Part shown: piece after piece, positions 1 through 7,798 of the stretch | How the letters are laid out: every line of letters starts with the position of its first letter | How positions within the stretch are numbered: the first letter of the stretch is position 1 | Source: WTFY01 sp011523795 | Lineage (GTDB): Bacteria; Pseudomonadota; Gammaproteobacteria; UBA4575 | Direction: 5' to 3' | Assembly (NCBI GenBank): GCA_965207475.1 | Contig: OZ242278.1 | Span: 682,001-746,000, forward strand | DNA: 64,000 bases | Translations under genes and position numbers: made by a program | Notes under the pieces: generated by a model | The model's database searches: none | What the model saw: only the letters and a program-made list of their open reading frames with translations | Told to the model about the DNA's origin: nothing

Positions 1-870
1 CGGATTTTGTTTATGCGGCATCGTGATGCTGCCTACCGTTTCGATAGGCGTAACCTCGATGAGTTCTGCGATTTCCGTTCTTTGCAGGTTATAGATTTCA
101 TGACCAATACGATCCGCAGTTCCAGTGATCAGCACCAGCACCTGACCCCATTCCGCAAATACATCCCGGCTTGAAGTCCAGGAGATCATGGGGTCACGCA
201 ATCCGAGGCGACTGCAAAATTCCTTTTGAACTTCCAAACCGCAGCGGTCCAGCGACGAAAGCGAACCAACCCCTCCGCATAACTGGCCCTCGTCCATTCG
301 ATTGCCCAGCTGCGACAACCGGGTCCGATGACGATCCAGCTCGCACGCCCAGCTCGCAACCTTGAATCCAAATGTTATGGGCAACCCGTGCTGTCCATGC
401 GTACGTCCCGGCATGATCGTGTCGCGATGTGTGCTCATAAGATTTTTAGAAATAGAACATATTGCATTGATATCTATCAGGAACTTCTCCCTGGAATCCC
501 TCAAAGCGATGGAAAACCAGGTATCGGTCACATCCTGTACCGTCGCACCGTAATACAGCCAGTTTTTTACATCCTCGTCTCCACGCTTTGCCAGGGCATT
601 GATAAAACCCTGCATGGAATGCCCGCTTTGTTCAAATCCTTCCCTGGTGTCATGAAGCAATTCACCATCGATCTCAATTCGGTTGCAGAATTCCCTGATC
701 GAGTGCCCGGCTGATTCCGGTATCAAGCCAAATTTTGATTGAACTTCCGCCAGTACACCCAATATTTCCAGCCAAGTCCTGATTCTTGATTTCTCATCAA
801 AGATTTTACGTAAGGATTCCGTACTCCAGGAATTTTGATAGATGGAAGATTCTGTAAATAACGAGGTCAT
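1..870 (-). CDS. Fumarase/aspartase-superfamily lyase, XcbC1-like (partial, runs off the left edge)
   Basis: Reading the minus strand from an ATG at 870 gives 290 open codons up to the window edge, so the C-terminus is missing. The protein has two conserved blocks of the adenylosuccinate-lyase / carboxymuconate-cycloisomerase branch: MPGRTHGQHGLPITFGFK at about residues 153-170, and the superfamily signature GSITMPHKQNP at 280-290. The ATG overlaps the TGA of the preceding gene (ATGA), which implies translational coupling. Downstream of ComA and a first lyase, the expected role, by comparison with Xanthobacter coenzyme M synthesis as I remember it, is addition of ammonia to sulfoacrylate to give cysteate. 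The superfamily is clear. The substrate is inferred from context, and an ordinary PurB-like or cycloisomerase role is possible. Confidence 0.85.
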   Translation of the reverse strand, partial: MTSLFTESSIYQNSWSTESLRKIFDEKSRIRTWLEILGVLAEVQSKFGLIPESAGHSIREFCNRIEIDGELLHDTREGFEQSGHSMQGFINALAKRGDEDVKNWLYYGATVQDVTDTWFSIALRDSREKFLIDINAICSISKNLMSTHRDTIMPGRTHGQHGLPITFGFKVASWACELDRHRTRLSQLGNRMDEGQLCGGVGSLSSLDRCGLEVQKEFCSRLGLRDPMISWTSSRDVFAEWGQVLVLITGTADRIGHEIYNLQRTEIAELIEVTPIETVGSITMPHKQNP

Positions 871-2384
871 TGGGCTTGGTGAATCAGGGTCTGTACATGT
901 TGTGACAACGCACTTTCTGCCTGTTTTATTTTTTCCCGTTCATTGTCTGTCCATTTTTTAAAATGATTGATCTCCTGTTTACTGCATTCGATCATCTCCT
1001 CGATCCTGTCTTGAGAAGTGCCCCCTAACCCGGACTTTTTCTCAATGGCAATATCCGGAGAATCCAGTGCGTCGAGGATCTGTCTGGAGCATGAAACTGG
1101 ATGACCCACTACATCGCTAGCCGCTTCATTCAGTTCCAGTTCCGTTAACTCGAATAAATGCTTTTTAAGGTGTGTAAATTTACGGACGATCTTTCCGACA
1201 ATCTTGTGGGCAGTCCGATAATCCAGGTTGTTTTCAACTGAAATCTGCTCAGCCAGTTCTGCGGCCATTGCGCAGCTTTCCCTTGTCCGGTTTGCTGCAT
1301 TTGAAGTGTTAAACTGCAATCCCTCCACTACTTTCGTGAGCAAGCCGATGCCTTCTATGCTTTCCCTGAGCATGGATGGAAGTTCTCCGTACAAGAACAA
1401 GCGATTATCAACCTGCCCGGTGGGTGTGCGTTGCGACACAACGACCATATTTTGTATGCCAATGACTTTATTCGCCAGCGCCCGGATATACGCCAAGGCA
1501 TACGGATTTTTTTTCTGCGGCATAACCCTGCTGGCCCGTGAACAAGAATCCTGCAATTCGATATAGTTGAATTCTTCCGTCACGAAACAAAATACATCTT
1601 CGCAAAAGCGGTCCAGCGTGACCAGAACCGAAGTTGAAACGGATGCCGTCTCGATGGAAATATCAGCCTGCCACATTGCATCCCTTGTATGCATGACCGG
1701 CCTCGCAAAGCCCAACAGACTTGACAGCTTTTCCCTGTCAATTAGAAGAGTCGACCCGTTGATGCCTCCGCACCCGGCTGGGCAACAGTTGACCCGCTCG
1801 AAAAGCGATTCGATGCGCGCCAGATCCCGCATCAGCATGAATACAAATGAATGCAGATAATGTCCGAACGTCGTAGGCTGCCCTGACTGCAGATACGTGT
1901 AATCCGGCATGACGGATGCCTTGTGCGCCGACACCTGCATCATCATTGCCCGGATGAAAGCGGTTATTTCAGCGGCAAGATCAAGCAGGTTCTTTTTTAT
2001 TACCAGGTGATAAGCGACCGTAGTGCTTTCTCTGCGCGCTCTTCCTGCGCATAACCAGCCTGCTGCATCAGTGTGTTGTGCCAGCCAGTTTTCCCGATTC
2101 GTAAACAAATCACCGAATTTGGGGTCAGGCTGGAAATCCGCCGGGTTCTTCTGCAATTTTTGCAATGCATTCAACAAGCCAGCGCCTGCTTTTTTATCAA
2201 TGACCCTGGCCTCGACCAATGCAATCACATGTGCCATGTCCGCCCAGTTCATTTCTTCCGAAAGGCACAGCTGAGCCTGAAGCTCACTCCTGAAAGCGCT
2301 TGTCACCAGTATCTCTTCGGGGGGCTGTGATAAACGGCCATTGGCACACAAAACAGTATCGGAGTCTGAAAATCCGTCGCTCAT
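867..2384 (-). CDS. Argininosuccinate-lyase-like enzyme, XcbB1-like (coenzyme M synthesis)
   Basis: A 505-residue lyase of the argininosuccinate-lyase branch. It shows the MPDYTYLQSGQPTTFGHYL block (159-177), GGINGSTLLIDREKL (206-220), and the catalytic-loop signature SCSRASRVMPQKKNP (280-294). It is somewhat longer than ArgH (about 460), with an N-terminal leader of about 30 residues. Its ATG overlaps the TGA of comA (ATGA), so the two are probably co-translated. Arginine synthesis is unlikely as its job because no arg gene is nearby and it sits directly after phosphosulfolactate synthase. The plausible reaction is elimination of phosphate from phosphosulfolactate to give sulfoacrylate, as proposed for XcbB1. 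The family is certain; the reaction is inferred. Confidence 0.87.
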   Translation of the reverse strand: MSDGFSDSDTVLCANGRLSQPPEEILVTSAFRSELQAQLCLSEEMNWADMAHVIALVEARVIDKKAGAGLLNALQKLQKNPADFQPDPKFGDLFTNRENWLAQHTDAAGWLCAGRARRESTTVAYHLVIKKNLLDLAAEITAFIRAMMMQVSAHKASVMPDYTYLQSGQPTTFGHYLHSFVFMLMRDLARIESLFERVNCCPAGCGGINGSTLLIDREKLSSLLGFARPVMHTRDAMWQADISIETASVSTSVLVTLDRFCEDVFCFVTEEFNYIELQDSCSRASRVMPQKKNPYALAYIRALANKVIGIQNMVVVSQRTPTGQVDNRLFLYGELPSMLRESIEGIGLLTKVVEGLQFNTSNAANRTRESCAMAAELAEQISVENNLDYRTAHKIVGKIVRKFTHLKKHLFELTELELNEAASDVVGHPVSCSRQILDALDSPDIAIEKKSGLGGTSQDRIEEMIECSKQEINHFKKWTDNEREKIKQAESALSQHVQTLIHQAQ

Positions 2385-3265
2385 TTCTTCGCAGACATCT
2401 GTGGTGTTTGGGTTGTACCGGAATCTTCTACCGAGTCAGGGTCCCACATTCCGCGCTGGGTAGACTCGTCGGCAACTTCTCTCAAGGATTCATACTGAAG
2501 GCCCAGGCGCAATGACTCCAGCGACAAGACGTCCATGGGGCTTACATTCCCGAGGTTTACATTTGGACCCATTTGTTCAATCAGGGCGGCCTGTTGTTTT
2601 TTCAGTGGGGCTTCCCAAATGACTTTTTCCGTCTTTTGCCCAACCAGCGACAGGATTTTTTGAAACATTTCGAGCTTCAGGTCTCCATCCTGGTCGAATA
2701 TACCGATTGCGCGCCCGGATTCCCTTGCATCTACAACGACATATTCAGCACCAAAATATAAATCCTGCAGAATCAGGTCTGCGACTTCTTCAGGACCTGG
2801 TTGCTTTGCGGGGTCTTTTTTACCCACCTCCGTAATTGGAATCAATCCATTATCCAGCGCACACAAAATTGCGTTACGCCTACGCTTGATGGGCAGTGTT
2901 ATCGTCCCATCCGAGATTTCAACCGAGCGGAATCCAATCTCCCTGGCACGCAGCATGTACGATTGACAGTTTTTCTGAACAATCGCAGCCTCCAGCAACG
3001 TACCTCCAGGAAATGTATTGATGTTGTATTGATTTAATGTATCGAGCATTTGACGGAGTATGTCTGCAGGCATCACGGCAGACACCCCGTAGCTGCACTT
3101 CCAGTGATCGATATACTTGTTCGAAACCAGAAGCATGTCCTGCAGCATCTGCGGCCCCATACAGGTATCGATAACCATTGTCATACCCACATGTTTTTGC
3201 CGCTCTACACGCTCTTTCATGAGCTCACTTATGACCTGAATCCCGTCCCAGGCAGACTTAAACAT
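2381..3265 (-). CDS. comA: Phosphosulfolactate synthase (ComA family)
   Basis: A 294-residue TIM-barrel protein with the ComA hallmarks: VEISDG (115-120), TEVGKKDP (145-152), DARESGR (179-185), and the FGPNVNLGNVSP-type block (here MGPNVNLGNVSP, about 232-243). ComA adds sulfite to phosphoenolpyruvate to make (2R)-phospho-3-sulfolactate, the first committed step of coenzyme M synthesis in methanogens of this type and in epoxide-using bacteria. I chose the ATG at 3265 over a GTG at 3277 because GAGG lies 6 nt upstream of it. It overlaps the previous stop by 8 nt. Members also occur in Bacillus spore sulfolactate synthesis, so the neighbours, not this gene alone, point to coenzyme M. Confidence 0.9.
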   Translation of the reverse strand: MFKSAWDGIQVISELMKERVERQKHVGMTMVIDTCMGPQMLQDMLLVSNKYIDHWKCSYGVSAVMPADILRQMLDTLNQYNINTFPGGTLLEAAIVQKNCQSYMLRAREIGFRSVEISDGTITLPIKRRRNAILCALDNGLIPITEVGKKDPAKQPGPEEVADLILQDLYFGAEYVVVDARESGRAIGIFDQDGDLKLEMFQKILSLVGQKTEKVIWEAPLKKQQAALIEQMGPNVNLGNVSPMDVLSLESLRLGLQYESLREVADESTQRGMWDPDSVEDSGTTQTPQMSAKK

Positions 3266-4202
3266 ACTCAACCTCACTCGAAATTTCCCGCAAGGCCTGT
3301 TCTACCATGGCGAGTTCAGCACCCCAGGGAACAATCATCACATCCCCATCCCTCTCAATTTCGAACTCGAGCAAACAACACTTCAATATTGTAGGCACTG
3401 CAGATTTTTGCCGAAGCTTGCGTGGACACATCTCGACCTGGGGTGGCTCATCTCCATAATAGTGCCGATGAAACTGGAGACTTCTTTCGCATCCTATTAA
3501 AACCCAGTTCCTGCGCTGCTCGGGACGCTCGTCCAGGAAATACACAGGCCTTTGCAGCTGGTTCATCCCACCTGATCTACAAGGCAGCAAGTAACATTCA
3601 GGGTCAACACTGTTGCAGAGTTCTCTCACATCAATGGTCTTGAGCTCAGCACGAATGGGAGGCAAATCAGCATAGCTCAATGCCTGGACCACCATGTCAT
3701 ACAGTTTTGGTGGAGAAGGCGGTTCGACTTCCAGTACCTGCAACACAAGCGGGTCAGGACGGCATATGAAGTTGATATGGTCATACTTGCCTTCAACAAT
3801 GCATATCCCGTCTTTTTTTACTTGATTGCGAAAAGCAGCTTCTGCCAGAGCGGATCGGTTCGCGCAGTCGACACTGCTGTCTTTAACGTAAACACAGTTT
3901 TCCGGAAGGCCCAATATTTCAACATGAATGATCTCTGAAAACAGCGATTGGTCATCCGACCTTTGAATGGCAGCGACAGCATAGTCCTGGTTAACCCCCT
4001 TGAGTACAGTAAATTCCGTACGCCGATACGCTTCTTTCCCCAGCAAGTATGACCGCACTGCCTTCTCGGACATTTCTCCGGCATATTCCTGGACACTGGT
4101 TTTGCGATAAGGAATGGGAACAATGTTTTTTTTGTCTCGATATCCCGCTGAGAAATCTGCCTGTTTCGCGTTCTGTGGGGTTTGTTCAACAAATTGCTGC
4201 AT
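3258..4202 (-). CDS. Cysteine-rich protein of unknown function inside the coenzyme M operon
   Basis: A 314-residue soluble protein that I do not recognise. It has 11 cysteines, including an ECYLLPC (CX4C) segment near residues 210-216, a CERSLQFHRHYYGDE stretch, an MCPRKL segment and a CC pair in the last 50 residues. It has no signal peptide, membrane segment or P-loop. Its start overlaps the end of the upstream gene by 17 nt and its end overlaps comA by 8 nt, so it is almost certainly translated with both. Clustered cysteines and this position suggest a sulfur, zinc or metal-related step in making or using coenzyme M. That is inference only. Confidence 0.8.
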   Translation of the reverse strand: MQQFVEQTPQNAKQADFSAGYRDKKNIVPIPYRKTSVQEYAGEMSEKAVRSYLLGKEAYRRTEFTVLKGVNQDYAVAAIQRSDDQSLFSEIIHVEILGLPENCVYVKDSSVDCANRSALAEAAFRNQVKKDGICIVEGKYDHINFICRPDPLVLQVLEVEPPSPPKLYDMVVQALSYADLPPIRAELKTIDVRELCNSVDPECYLLPCRSGGMNQLQRPVYFLDERPEQRRNWVLIGCERSLQFHRHYYGDEPPQVEMCPRKLRQKSAVPTILKCCLLEFEIERDGDVMIVPWGAELAMVEQALREISSEVEYV

Positions 4203-5040
4203 TTTTTTGCTCTTCCAAGGTCAATGAGCGATCTCCGGGCAATAATTCCTTTTCATGAACGCGGAGTGGATCAAGTTTCCGGATGATCGAAAGCACTTCT
4301 GGAGAAGGAAGCGAAACGGTTTTCACTTCTTTCTTCACTCTTGGCTCAAATTCGGTATTTTCCAATACATCATCTATCGTAGTGTGTGGATAAAGGGCAT
4401 GTAATTGCAAATACCCGTCCCGACCGAAATCAAAAACACCTAAATCCGTAACGAGCCACTGAGGACCGCCCCCCCGGTACCCGAGTTGCCTGCGTGTGAT
4501 GCCATCAGCGTTCTTGTGGCCAAAACCGGTGACATAGTCACACTGCGAGACAATCCGATAGCGGCGCTTTCCATTGACAGGTTCTGTACGATGCGCGGCA
4601 GTCCACAATGTAATGTTTTTTGCATTGCACGACAGGTTGCAGGCACCACCACCACCCGGCAGTTTGAGCTTCAAGGTTTTTCGGCCCAGTTGAGTAACAT
4701 TGGTATTGCCCCAGCGATCGATTTGCAGGCCGGACAAAAACATTCTTTCCAGACGCCCACTTGCCGACAAATCGAATAACTCACCAATACTCAGGTGACA
4801 TTCGGAATTCCGGTCATGTACCCAGTCGTTAGTTGTGGGAGCGATAAAGGGAGGATCCGGATTGATTCCATAGGTGGCACCGGCGACCAATACCAGGTTA
4901 GGCGCATAGACCCGTTTGGCAACATGCAATGCAACCTGGACTAATGGCGATCCGAATCCATGGAATACTAGTGCGTCATCTTCAACAGTTCGCGCCAGTT
5001 GATCGATGAGTAACTCGCCCAGTGTGCAGTTCTTTTCCAT
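4186..5040 (-). CDS. Class-I CoA-transferase-fold beta subunit, IpdB-like
   Basis: A 284-residue partner of the gene directly upstream (2-nt gap). The fold is that of the glutaconate CoA-transferase beta subunit. The segment where family members carry the catalytic glutamate (an E-S/A-G motif) reads LVLVAGATYG here, so the Glu is absent. The C-terminal half, with DLGVFDFGRDGY, LYPHTTIDDV and a late IRKLDP, resembles IpdB of mycobacterial cholesterol ring cleavage, which also lacks that residue. A CoA-dependent hydrolase or ring-opening type reaction is therefore as likely as CoA transfer. A CoA-transferase pair is also known beside etnE in ethene-oxidising actinobacteria (from memory). Confidence 0.8.
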   Translation of the reverse strand: MEKNCTLGELLIDQLARTVEDDALVFHGFGSPLVQVALHVAKRVYAPNLVLVAGATYGINPDPPFIAPTTNDWVHDRNSECHLSIGELFDLSASGRLERMFLSGLQIDRWGNTNVTQLGRKTLKLKLPGGGGACNLSCNAKNITLWTAAHRTEPVNGKRRYRIVSQCDYVTGFGHKNADGITRRQLGYRGGGPQWLVTDLGVFDFGRDGYLQLHALYPHTTIDDVLENTEFEPRVKKEVKTVSLPSPEVLSIIRKLDPLRVHEKELLPGDRSLTLEEQKNAAIC

Positions 5041-5042
5041 GT

Positions 5043-5987
5043 TTATGCACTTTCCTTGTATAACTCCATCCAGGCATCCGGTGACTCTTTCCAGCTAGAC
5101 AGCCTTACCCGTGCATCTTCCCCACCGATGCGATGCAGGTACTCTTCATGACTTTCACATTCATATACGAAATATTTCAAATATTTGTCTTTGAACTCCA
5201 TTGAACCTTCTTTCGCAGCAGCCATGTACAACTCGGTATGTTCACGATCATAGGCATAAAACGGATAGCAAGCGGTCGGATGAGCGCCCATGGGCACTTC
5301 GGCAATGCCTGTCACGTAAAAGTACGGAATATTCGCACCCCCGAGGCGCTTCAATTCTTCATTCGTTACGATCTTTTCCACCGTTGCCAGTACTTTTTTT
5401 GATGCCTGTGCAAACAGCAAGTCAACGACTGGAGGACCTTCAATTCTCAAATTGCCATGCGAGTCGGCATATTGAACATGAATAATGGCCACATCCGGTG
5501 TAAGAGGCGGCACTACCAGGATGTCCTCTTCCGAATAAGGACTTTGTATCGTTTCATAACCTGGATGGATTTTTTCAAAATCGGTACCCCTTACTGATCG
5601 AATGGGCATGAACGGCAAGCCTTGGATCGAGGCACGAAGTTGCTGAACAAGCGTATAGCAGCAATTGTCTTGAATCTCGATTTCACCACTTTCACATCCA
5701 CGTCGATAGTTTTGCGCCATGCCGAAATCTTGCTCAAACCCTACATAGCTTTCTTGAGATGCAGAAACCGCATTGGCACCACACAGCAAATCGATGTCAA
5801 TTCCGTGTGCAGAACCGACCACTGTCAAACCGTTGACACGATTGCGGATGATCGAACGGATCAGGGCCATCGGCTCACGCGATGATAAGCCACCTCCGAC
5901 TGCTACACAGTCTCCGGATTCAACCTGTGAAGCGAGTGCTTCAATGCTGGTTAATTTGTTCTCTGCGGTCGAGTTGCGAGTCAACAC
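5043..5987 (-). CDS. Class-I CoA-transferase-fold alpha subunit, IpdA-like
   Basis: A 314-residue alpha subunit with an early glycine-rich VAVGGGLSSREP segment (about 29-40), then YRRGCESGEIEIQDN, LPFMPIRSVRGTD and HVQYADSHGNLRIEGP. These are the usual landmarks of glutaconate CoA-transferase subunit A and IpdA. The start is a GTG at 5987, five bases after the zinc-ribbon stop, without a clear Shine-Dalgarno; a TTG at 5984 is possible. It pairs with the adjacent beta subunit. Within this operon it may act on a CoA thioester formed downstream of the coenzyme M conjugate, but no substrate can be read from the sequence. Confidence 0.82.
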   Translation of the reverse strand: MLTRNSTAENKLTSIEALASQVESGDCVAVGGGLSSREPMALIRSIIRNRVNGLTVVGSAHGIDIDLLCGANAVSASQESYVGFEQDFGMAQNYRRGCESGEIEIQDNCCYTLVQQLRASIQGLPFMPIRSVRGTDFEKIHPGYETIQSPYSEEDILVVPPLTPDVAIIHVQYADSHGNLRIEGPPVVDLLFAQASKKVLATVEKIVTNEELKRLGGANIPYFYVTGIAEVPMGAHPTACYPFYAYDREHTELYMAAAKEGSMEFKDKYLKYFVYECESHEEYLHRIGGEDARVRLSSWKESPDAWMELYKESA

Positions 5988-5991
5988 ACAA

Positions 5992-6201
5992 TTACACTAC
6001 GCAGCAAGGACAGGTCCTATGAGAATCATGATCGCATGGATCTTTCGCCCAAGGATGTGAATGATGATCTTCGTGTATCGGGTTTGCGCGATCATTCTTA
6101 CAGACCCCGCAAACCCACACATCAGGAACTTTTGCACCAGTCATGACCATGCCTTTGAACTCCCGTTTACAATCCGGGCACCACAAGGTCAGAACTGGCA
6201 T
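5992..6201 (-). CDS. Small zinc-ribbon protein (69 aa)
   Basis: The ATG at 6201 is preceded by GGAG 11 nt upstream and gives 69 residues; a longer reading would overlap the transferase gene in another frame. The protein has CPDC (8-11) and CGVC (31-34), a classic rubredoxin-like zinc ribbon. A histidine-rich stretch (EDHHSHPW, 43-50; DHDSH) and a terminal CPCC (64-67) follow. It lies 40 nt after the transferase stop and 5 nt before the IpdA-like gene. I know no named family for it. A metal- or sulfur-handling accessory to the zinc-dependent transferase, or a redox partner, are possible guesses. Confidence 0.75.
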   Translation of the reverse strand: MPVLTLWCPDCKREFKGMVMTGAKVPDVWVCGVCKNDRANPIHEDHHSHPWAKDPCDHDSHRTCPCCVV

Positions 6202-6241
6202 GGATACAGAATCTCCATTAACTTTACTTTTGATCAGCGCA

Positions 6242-7354
6242 TCATGCCGCTTTCTTTGACTCCTTTTGCAATTCTTCACGCACAATTTTCGTTCCTTCAA
6301 CAAGAGCACGCATTTTTTCATAGGCAATGTAGCGCCAAAAGTGAATAAGGCCACAATCGGTTGTAACCCCAAGACGCTCAGCAGGAACATACTTGAGCAG
6401 GCCCCGGATACGATCAGCCACCTGGTCAGCGGTTTCAACAATCGTGCTCTTGATATCAATGACCCCTGCCCAAAAGTACATGTTATCCGGCAGCGGATGT
6501 GTTTTCAGAACATCCAGTTCACCCTCACAACGGCCACAGTTTTCTATGTTAATGACATCCAGGTTCGCCTCATAACATTGCGGTATGATGGATTCAGCCC
6601 GATTCGTTGGATTTTCACCTGCCCGCTTGGTGATATCATTATCGTCTGCCCCTTCTTCCATGTAATACCCGTACGTACCCTTGTAGTTCCCCCAGCAAAC
6701 ATGTGTGACGATCTTGGAGTTCTTGACACCTTCCACACATCGGTTGTAGGCCTCTATCGCCCAATCCTCGAAAAGGTAAGGCCATGTAAACTCGTCCAAT
6801 TGAATGAAGTCCACACCCATCTCGTCCAATTCTAGGAGTTCTTCGTTCAGTGCTACGGCGATTGCCATCGCTCGATCGTAACTGGACTTGTAATAATGAT
6901 CATTTGTGCATTGGGCCAAGGCTTGAACCCCCGTGTATTGCACTTTGATCGGCTTGTCAGTCGCCCGTCTCAATGCCCTGGTCTGTTGAATCATGATGGG
7001 GCCGTAGCGTTTGATTTCTTGATGGCAGGTCACGGAATGCAAGTCACTATAAAGTGGCGTAGCCAGGTATTCCCCATGCATGCTGTAGCCCAGACGCTTA
7101 AGGTAGTAGTACACGATTTGATCAACATAATTATCGCCTTGTACCCGGCCATCCGAAATAATATCCAGCCCTGCCATTTCTTGATCGTGCGCCATAGTGG
7201 CTATTGCATCTTCCAATGCTTCCCGCTCTTTTGCATCCGGTGGCGCCTGGTCTCCCGAAAAATTGGTCGCCCACAACGTATCCCACCAACGCGGGTTAGG
7301 ATAATTGCCTACAATACTGGTAGGGATTAGTACCTCTCTATCTCTAATTTTCAT
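6242..7354 (-). CDS. etnE: Epoxyalkane:coenzyme M transferase-like protein (MetE C-terminal fold)
   Basis: A 370-residue TIM barrel of the cobalamin-independent methionine synthase family, the size of XecA/EtnE. The zinc ligands are visible: H218 and C220 (THVCWG), E271 (NIENC) and C334 (TTDCGL). Two segments match blocks I associate with EtnE/XecA: NYPNPRWWD (17-25) and IKSTIVETAD (301-310). EtnE uses the thiol of coenzyme M to open an epoxide, giving a hydroxyalkyl-CoM thioether. AGGAGAGG lies 8 nt before the ATG. It is the first gene of the operon. Its pairing with coenzyme M synthesis genes supports the call. Another CoM-dependent thioether reaction remains possible. Confidence 0.82.
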   Translation of the reverse strand: MKIRDREVLIPTSIVGNYPNPRWWDTLWATNFSGDQAPPDAKEREALEDAIATMAHDQEMAGLDIISDGRVQGDNYVDQIVYYYLKRLGYSMHGEYLATPLYSDLHSVTCHQEIKRYGPIMIQQTRALRRATDKPIKVQYTGVQALAQCTNDHYYKSSYDRAMAIAVALNEELLELDEMGVDFIQLDEFTWPYLFEDWAIEAYNRCVEGVKNSKIVTHVCWGNYKGTYGYYMEEGADDNDITKRAGENPTNRAESIIPQCYEANLDVINIENCGRCEGELDVLKTHPLPDNMYFWAGVIDIKSTIVETADQVADRIRGLLKYVPAERLGVTTDCGLIHFWRYIAYEKMRALVEGTKIVREELQKESKKAA

Positions 7355-7426
7355 AATGATGCCTCTCCTGAATCTACCTCTAGATTTTTAAGTACTAGAT
7401 GTTTTTTATGCTTTTAAATTTCAAAA

Positions 7427-7548
7427 GATAGTCACACAGTAACTGCTTGCCCATACAAGCATTTTATACCCAAATGAATTTCTTGTTGCTTAAATAATAA
7501 ACAAAAAAACGGAATTTACCTAGTAAATATTAGTCATACCTGACTATC
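7427..7548 (-). promoter_or_regulatory. Operator and promoter region of the coenzyme M operon
   Basis: In the AT-rich 204-nt gap before the transferase gene lies a perfect inverted repeat, TAGTCATACCTGACTA (7531-7546), of the T-N11-A type bound by LysR regulators. The related octamer occurs as TGACTATC (7541-7548) and, inverted, as GATAGTCA (7427-7434). A second small repeat, TTTACCTAGTAAA, is at 7515-7527. A -10-like TATAAA (minus strand, 7468-7463) lacks a good -35, as expected for an activated promoter. The box lies about 65-80 nt upstream of it. Inferred from pattern only. Confidence 0.45.
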
Positions 7549-7558
7549 AACATAACCG

Positions 7559-7798
7559 ATGAGTGGAACTTGTGAATCAGATGCTTACTGGCACTGCAGA
7601 TGCTACGAATTTCTCAAAAGCCCTGAGCTCGTCCACGTAACACAACCGACCCTTGCTGCTGCAATGCGCAAACTGGAAACTAGGCTTAAAAATCGTTTAC
7701 CGGATCGGACGAAAGAATATGTAAAAACTTATGTAATTGCTGACTTGCTTTTTGCATTGACTAATGCCTGGCGCAATCCTTCTTCCAAAACCGGATGA
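7559..7798 (+). pseudogene. LysR-family regulator remnant (helix-turn-helix only)
   Basis: Seventy-nine codons, of which about residues 17-55 (FLKSPELVHVTQPTLAAAM and on to RKLETRLKNRLPDRT) match the LysR DNA-binding helix-turn-helix and the start of its linker. The effector domain is missing. The frame soon stops and its tail runs into the 3' end of the oppositely oriented oxidoreductase gene. The first 15 residues do not look like a LysR N-terminus. The orientation, divergent from the coenzyme M operon across a LysR-type box, is the normal layout for the operon's own regulator, so the regulator seems to have been lost here. Confidence 0.7.
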
